Shown here: one piece after another, positions 28,310 through 37,349 of the stretch
Layout: each line of letters begins with the position of its first letter
Numbering within the stretch: position 1 is the first letter of the stretch
Origin: Bacteroidota bacterium
Lineage (GTDB): Bacteria > Bacteroidota > Bacteroidia > Cytophagales > Cytophagaceae
Assembly: GCA_023428135.1 (NCBI GenBank)
Contig: JAEYZG010000067.1
Coordinates: forward strand, 1 to 64,000
Length of the DNA: 64,000 bases
Direction of reading: 5' to 3'
The notes under the pieces: generated by a model
What the model was told of the DNA's origin: nothing
What the model saw: only the letters and a program-made list of their open reading frames with translations
Databases searched by the model: none
Translations under genes and position numbers: made by a program

Positions 28310-29083
28310 ATGGAATTTGTAAAATACACTACTGAAAACAAAATCTGTTGCATCACTATTAGCCGTGCGGAAAAAAGAAATGCATTAAACAGTCAGGTCG
28401 TAACAGAGCTGAAAGAAGCCTTCACAAAAGCAGAAGCAGATGATCAGGTAAAAGTAGTTGTACTGACCGGAGAAGGCGATGTATTCTGCGCCGGGGCTGA
28501 TCTAGAGTACCTGCAAACACTGCAGAAAAATACCTATGAAGAAAATCTTGCTGACAGTAAAAATCTGATGGAGCTATACTATCAGATTTATACCCTGAAA
28601 AAAGTAGTAGTAGCACAGGTTAATGGTCACGCAGTAGCAGGAGGTTGTGGACTTGTTTCTGTATGCGATTTTGCCTATTCCGTGCGCGAAGCAAACTTTG
28701 GATACACAGAGGTAAGAATAGGATTTATTCCTGCTATAGTAAGTGTCTTTCTTGTAAAAAAAATTGGGGAAGCAAGATCAAGAGAGATGCTGCTTTCAGG
28801 AGAAATATATTCAAGCAAAACTGCACAACATTTTGGACTTATCAACCATGTAGTGGAAGATGAAGATCTTTCTACAGTTGTAAATGAATTCTGTGAGAAG
28901 CTTATCACTAATAACTCTGCAAGCTCAATGGAACTAACTAAAAAAATGCTTGCTGATATTTTTGCAATGGATGTAAAAGAAGCTTTAAACTATGCTGCTG
29001 AATCCAATGCCAAAGCCAGAAACACCGAGGACTGCAAAAAAGGCATTGCTGCATTCCTAAAAAAAGAAAAGCCGACCTGGTAA
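28310..29083 (+). CDS. Enoyl-CoA hydratase/isomerase family protein
   Basis: This 257-residue crotonase-fold protein has the oxyanion-hole motif FCAGADLEYL (about 61-70) and NGHAVAGGCGLVSVCDFAYS (about 105-124). The usual catalytic Glu positions are represented around GCGLVSVCD and FGYTEVRIGFIPA (about 130-142). The best fit is the methylglutaconyl-CoA hydratase/LiuC-like branch of leucine breakdown, or a general short-chain enoyl-CoA hydratase. It directly abuts comEC, so expression is probably coupled although no metabolic link is known. An intrinsic terminator overlaps its end. Confidence 0.88.
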   Translation: MEFVKYTTENKICCITISRAEKRNALNSQVVTELKEAFTKAEADDQVKVVVLTGEGDVFCAGADLEYLQTLQKNTYEENLADSKNLMELYYQIYTLKKVVVAQVNGHAVAGGCGLVSVCDFAYSVREANFGYTEVRIGFIPAIVSVFLVKKIGEARSREMLLSGEIYSSKTAQHFGLINHVVEDEDLSTVVNEFCEKLITNNSASSMELTKKMLADIFAMDVKEALNYAAESNAKARNTEDCKKGIAAFLKKEKPTW

Positions 29084-29099
29084 TACAGATCGGCTTTTC
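29066..29099 (+). terminator. Intrinsic terminator of the comEC-hydratase transcript
   Basis: GAAAAGCCGA (29066-29075) pairs with TCGGCTTTTC (29090-29099), and the stem continues as CTG/CAG. The stem includes the hydratase stop codon; a CACTTTTT stretch follows. Confidence 0.85.
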
Positions 29100-29183
29100 A
29101 CTTTTTAACCTCTAAATCTTTTTAAAATCTTATATCTGTTCCTTTATCAGAAAGACTTTAAATCTTAACTATACTAATTTCGC

Positions 29184-29218
29184 TTTCAGCATTTAACTTT
29201 TAGCTTTTAGCTTTCAAC
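29184..29218. repeat. Five-unit heptamer array overlapping a gene end
   Basis: The units are TTTCAGC, ATTTAAC, TTTTAGC, TTTTAGC, TTTCAAC: an exact 7-nt period with degenerate positions. The array runs into the stop codon of the 552-residue gene on the minus strand (29214-29216). No complementary arm is seen close by. Confidence 0.7.
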
Positions 29219-30872
29219 CTAATTTATACAACACAATATTGCTTTTCTTTCCAAGCAAACCTTTTCTTCCTGCAATTGCTACCTTATCTTCAAACCACAT
29301 TGTAAAACCTCTCAACATGGTAAGACCTTCATCATTGGGCAATGCAAGTTCTTTGATCTTATTCCCTGAAAGCTCATCCCACTCAATATACTTGATGCTG
29401 TTAAGAATTCCACTTGAATTAGAAGAAAACGCATAGGCCATTCTTATCTTGCCTTCATCAGAAATGCTCATTGAATAAGAAGAAGATAATAATCCTGCAG
29501 CCACATCACCTACCTGAGACTTGATATTTACATTTTCCCATAAGAGTTCATCATCTTTATTAAAACTAAAAATCATGAATCCTTCAGCACTGACTTTAGC
29601 AGCTTTAGTAGCTTTCCATTTTTCTATATCATTGATTTCAGACTGATTAAAATCATATGTCATAGAAGTGATCTCTCTTTTTTCAAGAACAAGTACTACT
29701 TTTTCATATTCGTTCAGAAAAAAATCAGTGATATGGTAACCTCTCCAGGTTTCTTCTCCCACAAGGTTTTTATTACCCTGACGAAGCAGTTTCATAGTCT
29801 GCTTCATATGATCAGAGATCTCATGGTAGTTAATTTTTTCTACAAGTCTGGTAGTAAAGTCCAGCTTTGAATACATCACGCCTGTAATTCTTCCGTCTTT
29901 AGTGCATGTGTTGGCAACATAAATAACATCGTCATTTAAAAATTCAAGCCTAAGCCCTTCCCTCCTGGTAGATGTATACTGAATATCAAGCAGATCGCTA
30001 TTTTTACTTTCCAGGTTATATTTCACTACAACCATCCTACCCAGCCTGTCTACATTTAAAATAAAGACATCTCCTTTACCATTCGGATAAATTCCATAGT
30101 TAATAAAATTATTATCTATCGGAATTTTTGATTCCTGCAAATGATTGAGATTGTTATCCCAAAGCTTTGCAGAAGCTACAAGTGTTTGCTGGCTGTAATC
30201 AAAAATATAAGTAAGGATTCTTTTCTTGTCTTTTGAAATTCTTATATCATACTGATACTGAAGAGGAGTAACAAAATTTTTGGTAATACAGGAGCCAATG
30301 CAGTTTTCAAAAGATTCTCTTACCGCTCCTTTGAATTTTAATCCTACCCAGTTATTTATTTTAAATTCCTGTAATACTTTATCCCACTTTTTAGCTCCAG
30401 TTTTTGCATCAAACCCATAAGCCAGAAGCTTACTGGTTTGCTTCATATTTTCATGCAGAATAGAAAACAGAACGACATCTGTTCCGTTGAAAAACAACTC
30501 CTTATAATCTTCCTCTTCAGCAGCCGTCAAAGACACTTTAAAAAGAGAGTTCAGATCATTGTCATATTTTTCAAGTGTAAATTCTGATGCTCCCGCCTCG
30601 CCACCTTTACTTTTTGACAATGTAACAAATTCATTTTCTGACAATTTCAAAGCTTCTCGGCGTCCATCAGGTTCAGGATAGGAGGAAGAAAAAGAAAACG
30701 GTAAAGTTTTCACAACCATCTGAGCAAACAAACTATTGTGAATCAGGAAAATTAAAAAAAAGAGATTAAAATATTTCACTCTGTTAACTGGTTTAAAATT
30801 TTCTTTAAAACGGGATTCAAAATACGTTTTTAGGAAATGATTGTAATCATATCGTACGCTATTTTTTTTCAA
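29214..30872 (-). CDS. Unknown secreted protein encoded after bioA
   Basis: I do not recognise this 552-residue protein. Its body is beta-rich, with repeated strands such as GDVFILNVDRLGRMVVVKYNLES and KLLAYGFDAKTGAKKWDKVL, reminiscent of a beta-propeller. There is a signal peptide (VKYFNLFFLIFLIHNSLFAQ). Two starts are possible. TTG at 30872 overlaps the bioA stop by 4 nt (TTGA) and has GGGAGG upstream, but places 31 residues before the hydrophobic core. GTG at 30779 gives a normal-length signal peptide. The protein should be in the periplasm or outer membrane; no sorting domain is seen at the C terminus, which ends KSNIVLYKLG. Similar unnamed proteins occur in Cytophagales. A link to biotin is not supported beyond position. 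Confidence 0.65.
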   Translation of the reverse strand: MKKNSVRYDYNHFLKTYFESRFKENFKPVNRVKYFNLFFLIFLIHNSLFAQMVVKTLPFSFSSSYPEPDGRREALKLSENEFVTLSKSKGGEAGASEFTLEKYDNDLNSLFKVSLTAAEEEDYKELFFNGTDVVLFSILHENMKQTSKLLAYGFDAKTGAKKWDKVLQEFKINNWVGLKFKGAVRESFENCIGSCITKNFVTPLQYQYDIRISKDKKRILTYIFDYSQQTLVASAKLWDNNLNHLQESKIPIDNNFINYGIYPNGKGDVFILNVDRLGRMVVVKYNLESKNSDLLDIQYTSTRREGLRLEFLNDDVIYVANTCTKDGRITGVMYSKLDFTTRLVEKINYHEISDHMKQTMKLLRQGNKNLVGEETWRGYHITDFFLNEYEKVVLVLEKREITSMTYDFNQSEINDIEKWKATKAAKVSAEGFMIFSFNKDDELLWENVNIKSQVGDVAAGLLSSSYSMSISDEGKIRMAYAFSSNSSGILNSIKYIEWDELSGNKIKELALPNDEGLTMLRGFTMWFEDKVAIAGRKGLLGKKSNIVLYKLG

Positions 30873-32152
30873 ATGTTCCTCCCTGTTGATAAATGCTCTA
30901 ACAAGTCCAAAATAGCCCTATAAACCTCATCAAGCTCTTCATTTTTAATCACATAAGGAGGAATTACATACAATACATTCCCAAGAGGTCTTAATAATAT
31001 ATTTCTCTTTAAAAAGAAGTCATACAGCTGATTCCTTTTTGAATGCAAATACCCTTCTTCTTCGCCAAAATCAATAGCAAAGGATAATACAGTACCAACA
31101 TGTGATATCCTTGAGATAAAAGGGAAAGTCCTCAATACAGGTATAAACTCCTCATGTGCTAGCGTTATTCGTGCTATGTTACTCTGGCATTCATCATTTA
31201 AGAATATATCCATACTTGCATTGGCTGCAGCACAGGCTAAAGGATTGGCAGTAAAACTATGTCCATGATAGAATACATTATCTTTAATTGTATCCGCAAT
31301 TTTAAGGCTGCAAGTAGTTGCTCCCAGTGCCATAGTTCCTCCTGTTATTCCCTTGGATAGACACATGATATCAGGGTAAGTTTTAAGATTCAAAGAAGCA
31401 AAATATCGTCCTGTTCTGCCAAAGCCTGTCATCACCTCATCAGCAATACATATGACATCATAATCACCGGCAATCTTAAGAAGCTGCTCCAGAACATACG
31501 GAGAATAAGTCCGCATTCCTGCTGCCCCCTGCAACAATGGTTCATAGATAAAACAGGCCACATTTCCCTGTTTCACAATATCCTCAAATTGCTCAAGACA
31601 ATCCATTTCCTTTTCTTCTGAAGGAAAATCGATATATACAGTCTCAAACATCCACTCCGAAAACTCCTGATTAAATACCCCACGACCACTTACAGACATA
31701 GCTCCAAAAGTATCACCATGAAAAGCGCCTTTTATTGCTACTGCCTTTTTTTTTGCCTCCCCTTTGCAGTGCCAGTACTGAAGAGACATTTTTATAGCAA
31801 CCTCAACAGCAGTGCTGCCATTGTCTGAATAAAACATTTTCTTCTGATTGGGAGGAAGAATATTCAGAAGCCTTTCAGCGAGGCGGATAGCAGGATCATG
31901 TGTGAATCCGGAAAAGATGACATGTTCAAGTTTCAAAGCTTGTTCATAAATCTTTTGAGCGATGTATTCATTGCTATGTCCATGTAAATTGACCCACCAG
32001 GAAGATACTGCATCCAGAATTTTTCTACCATCAGGAGTATATAAATAAACCCCCTTTGCTGAATCAACTTTGATATAATTATCTCCGGAAGTAACCGCAC
32101 TATATGGATACCAGATTGGCCCTGTATAATTAGAGTGCTCAGTACTTTTCAT
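30869..32152 (-). CDS. bioA: Adenosylmethionine-8-amino-7-oxononanoate aminotransferase
   Basis: A PLP enzyme of biotin synthesis that converts KAPA to DAPA with SAM as amino donor. Of 427 residues, signatures include WYPYS near the N terminus, SSWWVNLHGHSN, DNGSTAVEVAIKM, FHGDTFGAMSVSG, and IADEVMTGFGRTGRYFA. The PLP lysine sits in LSKGITGGTMALGATT. The ATG at 32152 is preferred; a GTG three bases upstream overlaps the bioD TAG. The genes bioF, bioD and bioA overlap by a few bases and form one transcript. Fully consistent with family length. Confidence 0.95.
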   Translation of the reverse strand: MKSTEHSNYTGPIWYPYSAVTSGDNYIKVDSAKGVYLYTPDGRKILDAVSSWWVNLHGHSNEYIAQKIYEQALKLEHVIFSGFTHDPAIRLAERLLNILPPNQKKMFYSDNGSTAVEVAIKMSLQYWHCKGEAKKKAVAIKGAFHGDTFGAMSVSGRGVFNQEFSEWMFETVYIDFPSEEKEMDCLEQFEDIVKQGNVACFIYEPLLQGAAGMRTYSPYVLEQLLKIAGDYDVICIADEVMTGFGRTGRYFASLNLKTYPDIMCLSKGITGGTMALGATTCSLKIADTIKDNVFYHGHSFTANPLACAAANASMDIFLNDECQSNIARITLAHEEFIPVLRTFPFISRISHVGTVLSFAIDFGEEEGYLHSKRNQLYDFFLKRNILLRPLGNVLYVIPPYVIKNEELDEVYRAILDLLEHLSTGRNI

Positions 32153-32154
32153 CA

Positions 32155-32769
32155 CTATGCTTCCCAGCTATTAAATAATTCAATCGCATACTTATTTACA
32201 ACAAACTGATCAATTTCCTTTTCCTGATCAATTTTCAACAAGCACTTTAATCCGCTATGCTTTAAAATAAAATCTTCGGTTGATTCATTTCTTGGACCAT
32301 TGAATATAATACCTTTTATACTTAGCCCTCTTCTTTTTATTTCATTAATCGTAAGCAAAGTGTGGTTAATGCTTCCAAGGTAATTATTCGAAACAAGAAT
32401 AATTTCCGCATTGAATTTGGCTGCAAGATCAATGACAAAATGAGTATCATTTAAAGGAACCAGAACGCCTCCTGCACCTTCAATCACCAGATTATTACCT
32501 TTATTACCAGGTATCAGAATTTTATCAAGATCGATTGTCACGTTTTCTACTTCTGCAGCATAATGGGGAGATGCAGGAGTTTGAAACCAGTAACTTTCAT
32601 TAAATATCAGAGAGTGATTATTATTGATCAGATCTTTGACTTTGTCGGCATCCCGCTCAAGACCACTCTGTATGGGCTTCCAGTAATCTGCTTGCAATGC
32701 CTGTGTAAGGATCGCACTTACCAGAGTTTTTCCGCTATCTGTATTGATGGCTGTTACAAAGTAATTCAT
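32155..32769 (-). CDS. bioD: Dethiobiotin synthetase
   Basis: This ATP-dependent enzyme carboxylates DAPA to dethiobiotin. The 204 residues fit BioD. Recognisable blocks are the P-loop at the N terminus, KPIQSGLERDAD (the substrate Lys region), VIEGAGGVLVPLND (about 95-108) and LVSNNYLGSINHTLLTI. The P-loop reads TAINTDSGKT rather than the usual GTDTxVGKT, so the first Gly of Walker A is Ala, while GKT is kept. Its ATG overlaps the bioF stop (ATGA), a typical coupled arrangement. Assignment is firm from context and the later motifs. Confidence 0.92.
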   Translation of the reverse strand: MNYFVTAINTDSGKTLVSAILTQALQADYWKPIQSGLERDADKVKDLINNNHSLIFNESYWFQTPASPHYAAEVENVTIDLDKILIPGNKGNNLVIEGAGGVLVPLNDTHFVIDLAAKFNAEIILVSNNYLGSINHTLLTINEIKRRGLSIKGIIFNGPRNESTEDFILKHSGLKCLLKIDQEKEIDQFVVNKYAIELFNSWEA

Positions 32770-33890
32770 AAGCTTTCTACTAATGTTTTTACCAGTCTTT
32801 CTATTTCTTCATCCGAATTGAAAACATGTAAGCATATTCTCAAACGCTCTTCTCCTTCTTTTACAGTCGGAGACAATATGGCTCTTACATCAAAACCTTT
32901 GTCCTGAACAGCTGCTGCTGTAGCTTTGGCCTTTTCATTACCAGAGATTCTTAAAACCTGAATCGGGCTGGAGCTGTCTTGTATAAGCAGGGACAGACTT
33001 TTATTGCCCTCTATCAATGTTCTGAATAAATTTATCCTGGATCTTATTTTTGATTGTAATGATATCTCTTTTTCCAAATATTCAAAAGCAGCCTTCAATG
33101 TAACCAGACTATGCAAAGGCAATGAAGTTGTATAAATAAAAGGCCTCGCAAAGTTTATAAGAAACTCAATAAGTAACTCAGAGCCAGCAATACAGGCACC
33201 ATGAGCCCCTATACCTTTTCCAAAAGTATACACTCTCGCAAATACTTTGTCTTCAATTCCAAGGTGGCAACACATTCCATTTCCTTTATCTCCCCAGACT
33301 CCCGTGCTATGCGCCTCATCCACGATTAAATGAGCACCATATTTGGTTGTCAGCTCAAGGATTTTCAATAAAGGAGCAAAGTCTCCATCCATAGAATAGA
33401 CAGATTCCACAGCAATATAAACATCCCCCTTTGCTCTCTGAATTTTTGCCTCAAGATCTTTCAGATCATTATGTTTAAAAGAAAACCTTTGTGCAAAGCT
33501 TAAACGCGCACCATCTTTCAAACTTGCGTGGATGAGTTCATCATATATGATGGTATCTTCTTTCTGCGGAATTGCTGATAAGATGGAGAGATTTGCATTA
33601 TAGCCGGAGTTAAAAAGCAATGCCTTTGGGCTTTTAAACAGTCTGGCAAAAAAAAGCTCAAGTTCTTCCACATAGTCTGAATTTCCGGACAATAGCCTTG
33701 AGCCTGTTGATCCATTAATATTTCCAGTCTGAGCACTTAACTTCCTCTCTATTAAAAAATAGAGCTCATTGTTTCTTGCTAATCCTAAATAATCGTTGGA
33801 GAAAAAATCAACCAGGTTTGGTCTAAGGATAAGTCTTCTCAAACTTCCCTCTTCCTTCCTTTGTGTTAATTTGTCCGCGAGCTTTTTCAT
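32766..33890 (-). CDS. bioF: 8-amino-7-oxononanoate synthase
   Basis: A PLP enzyme that condenses pimeloyl-thioester with alanine to KAPA, the first dedicated step after pimelate. The 374 residues show FFSNDYLGLARN, GSTGSRLLSGN, LFNSGYNANLS, IVDEAHSTGVWG, and YTFGKGIGAHGACIAGS with the PLP lysine. It is first in the bioF-bioD-bioA unit; the bases just before the ATG contain TAAATTTG (minus strand, 33896-33903), a -7-like element so close that the transcript would be almost leaderless. The alpha-oxoamine synthase relatives (Kbl, SPT) are excluded by the biotin context. Confidence 0.95.
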   Translation of the reverse strand: MKKLADKLTQRKEEGSLRRLILRPNLVDFFSNDYLGLARNNELYFLIERKLSAQTGNINGSTGSRLLSGNSDYVEELELFFARLFKSPKALLFNSGYNANLSILSAIPQKEDTIIYDELIHASLKDGARLSFAQRFSFKHNDLKDLEAKIQRAKGDVYIAVESVYSMDGDFAPLLKILELTTKYGAHLIVDEAHSTGVWGDKGNGMCCHLGIEDKVFARVYTFGKGIGAHGACIAGSELLIEFLINFARPFIYTTSLPLHSLVTLKAAFEYLEKEISLQSKIRSRINLFRTLIEGNKSLSLLIQDSSSPIQVLRISGNEKAKATAAAVQDKGFDVRAILSPTVKEGEERLRICLHVFNSDEEIERLVKTLVESL

Positions 33891-33973
33891 CGGAACAAAT
33901 TTAATCCGTATTTTTCAATACCCATAGCAATTGAATAATTTAGGCTCTAAGGAAAATTACTAATAAAATCTCC

Positions 33974-34402
33974 TTACGTGCAAAGGCCTGCAGGTATTCG
34001 GAAACTATCATGTTCATAGATTTCCTCCAATTCCTTGTCGATTCCAAAAACTCTGGCAAGTTCCATTTCAAACCCAGGTCGTTTGGGACCATCTTTATAA
34101 AGAGGGCATTTAGATATCCAGTCAGGATCTATTCGTTTTACCTCCACTGTCTGATCTTCTTTTCTCAGTGTGATCAATCCAACAGGAAGAATAAAAGTAG
34201 GCTGACGTTTGGAAACCAAAAGGTCTGTGCTTGTTTTGCCAAGGATATAGCGAATTTTTCCTGTTTTTAAATCCACTATTAAATCTTCGATCCTACCTAT
34301 CGTTTTTCCATTAGCATCTATTACGTCCCAATCCTTTATACTTTTATATTCGATTGAACTTAATTTATCTTTTGCTAACTCATATCGTTCAAGTGCCTGC
34401 AT
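33974..34402 (-). CDS. PRC-barrel domain protein
   Basis: The 142-residue protein has a PRC-barrel domain at about 20-80 (IKDWDVIDANGKTIGRIEDLIVDLKTGKIRYIL). The tail contains an IDPDWISKCPLYKDGP stretch. PRC barrels are small beta modules found in RimM and in photosynthetic reaction centre H subunits, and they occur alone in many bacteria with unknown roles, often stress-linked. The start is unusual for this genome: AAAGGAGGA stands about 6 nt before the ATG, a near-perfect Shine-Dalgarno sequence in a phylum that rarely uses one. It lies between the bioB terminator and bioF. No biotin function is implied. Confidence 0.8.
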   Translation of the reverse strand: MQALERYELAKDKLSSIEYKSIKDWDVIDANGKTIGRIEDLIVDLKTGKIRYILGKTSTDLLVSKRQPTFILPVGLITLRKEDQTVEVKRIDPDWISKCPLYKDGPKRPGFEMELARVFGIDKELEEIYEHDSFRIPAGLCT

Positions 34403-34446
34403 ACTCTCCTCCTTTCTGGGTATAGAAATCCTTTCCCATAAAACAA

Positions 34447-34476
34447 AAAAATCCGGAAGTTACCTCCCGGATTTAT
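34447..34476 (-). terminator. Intrinsic terminator after bioB
   Basis: On the minus strand AAATCCGG (34467-34474 complement) pairs with CCGGATTT (34449-34456 complement) around a 10-nt loop, followed by TTTTTTGTTTT. It lies 21 nt after the bioB stop. Confidence 0.85.
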
Positions 34477-34496
34477 ATTTCTTTTGAAGGATTCCC

Positions 34497-35504
34497 TTAT
34501 CCTCTCATTGGTATTTGCTCAAAATGTACATGAGGCTCCTGACCGTCTTTAAATGCCTTTCTTGGCTTAAGGTTCAATATCTGAAACATTTCTTTGTCTG
34601 CATCTACTTCAGGATTTGGAGTTGTGAGAAGTTTATCTCCGGCAAAAATTGAATTAGCGCCAGCAAGGAAACAAAGCCCTTGCTCTTCAAGATTCATCCT
34701 TACTCTTCCTGCTGACAATCTTACCATTGCCTTAGGCATGATAATTCTTGCAGTAGCAATCATTCTGACCATCTCCCAAACAGAAACACGGGGCTGATCT
34801 TCAAGAGGTGTGCCTTCTACAGGTACAAGAGCATTCACCGGCACTGATTCAGGATGCTCAGGCAAAGTAGATAAAGTCAATAACATTCCTATCCTGTCGT
34901 TGTGAGATTCTCCCATACCAATAATACCACCTGAACAAACAGATATTTTAGACTTTCTCACATTATCTAAAGTATCTAATCTGTCGTCATATGTTCTGGT
35001 AGAAATGATCTTATCGTAATGCTCTTCACTAGTGTCAAGATTGTGGTTGTAAGCATAAAGACCCGCATCTTTAAGTTTCATAGCCTGCTCTTCTGTAAGC
35101 ATTCCAAGAGTACAACAAACCTCAAGCCCCATCTGACTTACACCTTTCACCATGTCAAGGACCCGGTCAAAATCTTTATTATCTCTCACTTCCCTCCATG
35201 CAGCACCCATGCAGAATCTTGTACTTCCAGACTCTTTCGCATTTTTTGCAGCAAGGATAACTTCCTGAGTTTCCATTAATTTCTGTACCTTAACATCTGT
35301 GTGATACCTTGCAGCCTGCGGACAGTAGGCACAATCTTCCGGGCATCCGCCGGTTTTAACTGAAAGGAGGGTACAAACCTGAACTTCCTGTGCATCGTGA
35401 TTCGCTCTGTGGACTGTAGCAGCACGATAAATTAGGTCAAGAATCGGACTGTTATAAATTTCAGTGATTTCTTCTCTCGTCCAGTTGTTTCTGATCTCGG
35501 TCAT
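34497..35504 (-). CDS. bioB: Biotin synthase
   Basis: A radical-SAM enzyme that inserts sulfur into dethiobiotin. The 335 residues carry the [4Fe-4S] motif CPEDCAYC at about 54-61 within KTGGCPEDCAYCPQAARY, and the conserved YNHNLDTSEEHYDKI. Also present are CSGGIIGMGES and the Arg-bearing RLSAGRVRM for the [2Fe-2S] cluster region. It is not in the bioFDA unit but directly downstream of sppA (21-nt gap), followed by its own terminator. Fully typical length and sequence. Confidence 0.96.
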   Translation of the reverse strand: MTEIRNNWTREEITEIYNSPILDLIYRAATVHRANHDAQEVQVCTLLSVKTGGCPEDCAYCPQAARYHTDVKVQKLMETQEVILAAKNAKESGSTRFCMGAAWREVRDNKDFDRVLDMVKGVSQMGLEVCCTLGMLTEEQAMKLKDAGLYAYNHNLDTSEEHYDKIISTRTYDDRLDTLDNVRKSKISVCSGGIIGMGESHNDRIGMLLTLSTLPEHPESVPVNALVPVEGTPLEDQPRVSVWEMVRMIATARIIMPKAMVRLSAGRVRMNLEEQGLCFLAGANSIFAGDKLLTTPNPEVDADKEMFQILNLKPRKAFKDGQEPHVHFEQIPMRG

Positions 35505-35525
35505 TTTAATGAATTGGATAGTAAA

Positions 35526-37274
35526 TTATTTTATTTTAATCTCATAAGGCAATCTTGCCTGAATGCCTTCATAAGATTTTACTTCTTTTAACTTTTTCAA
35601 ATAAGGATAAAGGGAACCAAATTCGCTTTTTAATAAAGCTGCTTCATCTTCATCTCCCATCTGCAAAAGTACTTCTTTTAATAATGTTGTTTTAATTTCG
35701 GGTAAATAAACTACTTTATAATCTTTTCCCAACTTTGCCTTTTCAGATGCTATATCAACGGCATCATCTAAGCCTCCGAACAGATCTACCAATTTTATTT
35801 CTTTAGCCTGAATTCCAGACCATACCCTGCCTTTCGCTACTTCCTTCAACTTATCTACGGAGATTTTTCTTCCTTTTGCTGCTTTCTGAGTAAATGATTC
35901 ATAAATCCTATCAACTTCAGATTGAATAATTTGCCTTTCAGAGCTACTTACCGGTCTTGTGAAAGAGCCGATATCTGAATATTGCCCTGTTTTTACTCTG
36001 TCAGTGGTAATACCGATTTTTTCATTCAAGAACTTCTCTCCCTGAAAGAATAATCCGAATACACCGATGGAACCGGTTATTGTGCTTGGCTCTGCAAGAA
36101 TTGTATCACAAGCCATTGAAATATAATAACCTCCCGAAGCGGCCATATCTCCCATAGAAGCTATGATTGGCTTTTTGCATAATTGCACCTCATTCCAGAT
36201 AATATCAGAAGCAAGTGCACTTCCTCCCGGAGAATTTACTCTTAATACTATTGCTTTAATATTATCATCTTCTCTGGCTTTACGAATTTCTTTCGCAAGG
36301 CTTTCTCCACCTATTGTATTGTTTGTTCCCTGTCCATCTTCAATAGAACCATTTGCATAAATTACTGCAATCTTGTTGGAACTTGTTTTCTCATCTTCAT
36401 TTTCCCCAATATCATATAGATAATGATTGTAGCCTATATAGTTGATTTTTTCTTTAGACTGAATCAAAAGTTTTTTTCTGATAAAATCTTCTGCTTCAGA
36501 AAAATATCCTATATCTGTGATAAGATTATACTGCAGTGCATCCTGAGCTTTTCTCACCTTCATGGAATCTGAAATCTCTTTAAGCTTAGCCTCTTCGATT
36601 TTTCTGGACTTAGCGACATTGCTGATATATACTTTATAAAATGAATCGAGAAGTTCTGTAAGCTGTTTTCTGTTTTCATCACTCATGTTCTCTCTGATAA
36701 AAGGCTCACTTGCACTTTTATACTCTCCCACTTTAAATAGTTCAGGTTTTATATCCAGCTTGTCAAGTAACTTCTTGAAAAACAAAATCTCCACATCAAG
36801 TCCATTGAGTTCAAGACCACCTTCTTCAGGCAAATATATTTTATCAGCAACAGAAGCAAGGAAGTAAGCTCCTTCACTGTAAGAATCACCATATGCAACT
36901 ACAAATTTTCCTGTTGATTTGAAATCCAGGAGAGCTTTACGAATTTCTTCAAGACTTGCATATCCGGCTTCAACACTGCTTGTTTTCAGGACTATCCCCT
37001 TTATTCTTGAATCAGCTTTAGCATTCCTAATTGCTTTTTTAAGTTCCAGAAGACCTATGGAACCTTCAGTATCTCCGAACGGAAGATTGAGCTGGGAAAA
37101 AAAGTTATCTGTCTCTCTTTCAACGATTCTCTTATTGAGTTCCAACTTCAAAACTGTATTTTCTTTAAGTCCCTCTTTTTTACCGGAGGCCAACAAAATA
37201 AGTCCAAAGCAAATGATTAGAAATAAAAAAATTCCTATTACTGTGCCAAAAACAATCTTAAAAAACTGCTTCAT
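35526..37274 (-). CDS. sppA: Signal peptide peptidase SppA, 67-kDa type
   Basis: A membrane-anchored serine protease that degrades released signal peptides. The 582 residues contain one N-terminal membrane segment (about 7-30) and two tandem S49 peptidase halves, as in E. coli SppA. The catalytic Ser is in MGDMAASGGYYIS (second half) and the general-base Lys in FLASVADKIYLP (first half), as in that family. RVNSPGGSALASDIIWNE precedes the Ser. The next gene, bioB, follows after 21 nt, so co-transcription is probable. No frame defects. Confidence 0.93.
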   Translation of the reverse strand: MKQFFKIVFGTVIGIFLFLIICFGLILLASGKKEGLKENTVLKLELNKRIVERETDNFFSQLNLPFGDTEGSIGLLELKKAIRNAKADSRIKGIVLKTSSVEAGYASLEEIRKALLDFKSTGKFVVAYGDSYSEGAYFLASVADKIYLPEEGGLELNGLDVEILFFKKLLDKLDIKPELFKVGEYKSASEPFIRENMSDENRKQLTELLDSFYKVYISNVAKSRKIEEAKLKEISDSMKVRKAQDALQYNLITDIGYFSEAEDFIRKKLLIQSKEKINYIGYNHYLYDIGENEDEKTSSNKIAVIYANGSIEDGQGTNNTIGGESLAKEIRKAREDDNIKAIVLRVNSPGGSALASDIIWNEVQLCKKPIIASMGDMAASGGYYISMACDTILAEPSTITGSIGVFGLFFQGEKFLNEKIGITTDRVKTGQYSDIGSFTRPVSSSERQIIQSEVDRIYESFTQKAAKGRKISVDKLKEVAKGRVWSGIQAKEIKLVDLFGGLDDAVDIASEKAKLGKDYKVVYLPEIKTTLLKEVLLQMGDEDEAALLKSEFGSLYPYLKKLKEVKSYEGIQARLPYEIKIK

Positions 37275-37349
37275 ACATGTTTATGATTTAAAACAATTAT
37301 ACAAATTTAACTTAAAATGTAACAGCTTAATGATAATTTTGCCATTATT

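Noticed and set aside
32766..35504. Complete biotin operon including bioC or bioH
   Set aside because: No methyltransferase or esterase of that type is present between or beside bioB, bioF, bioD and bioA; the early pimelate steps must be encoded elsewhere.
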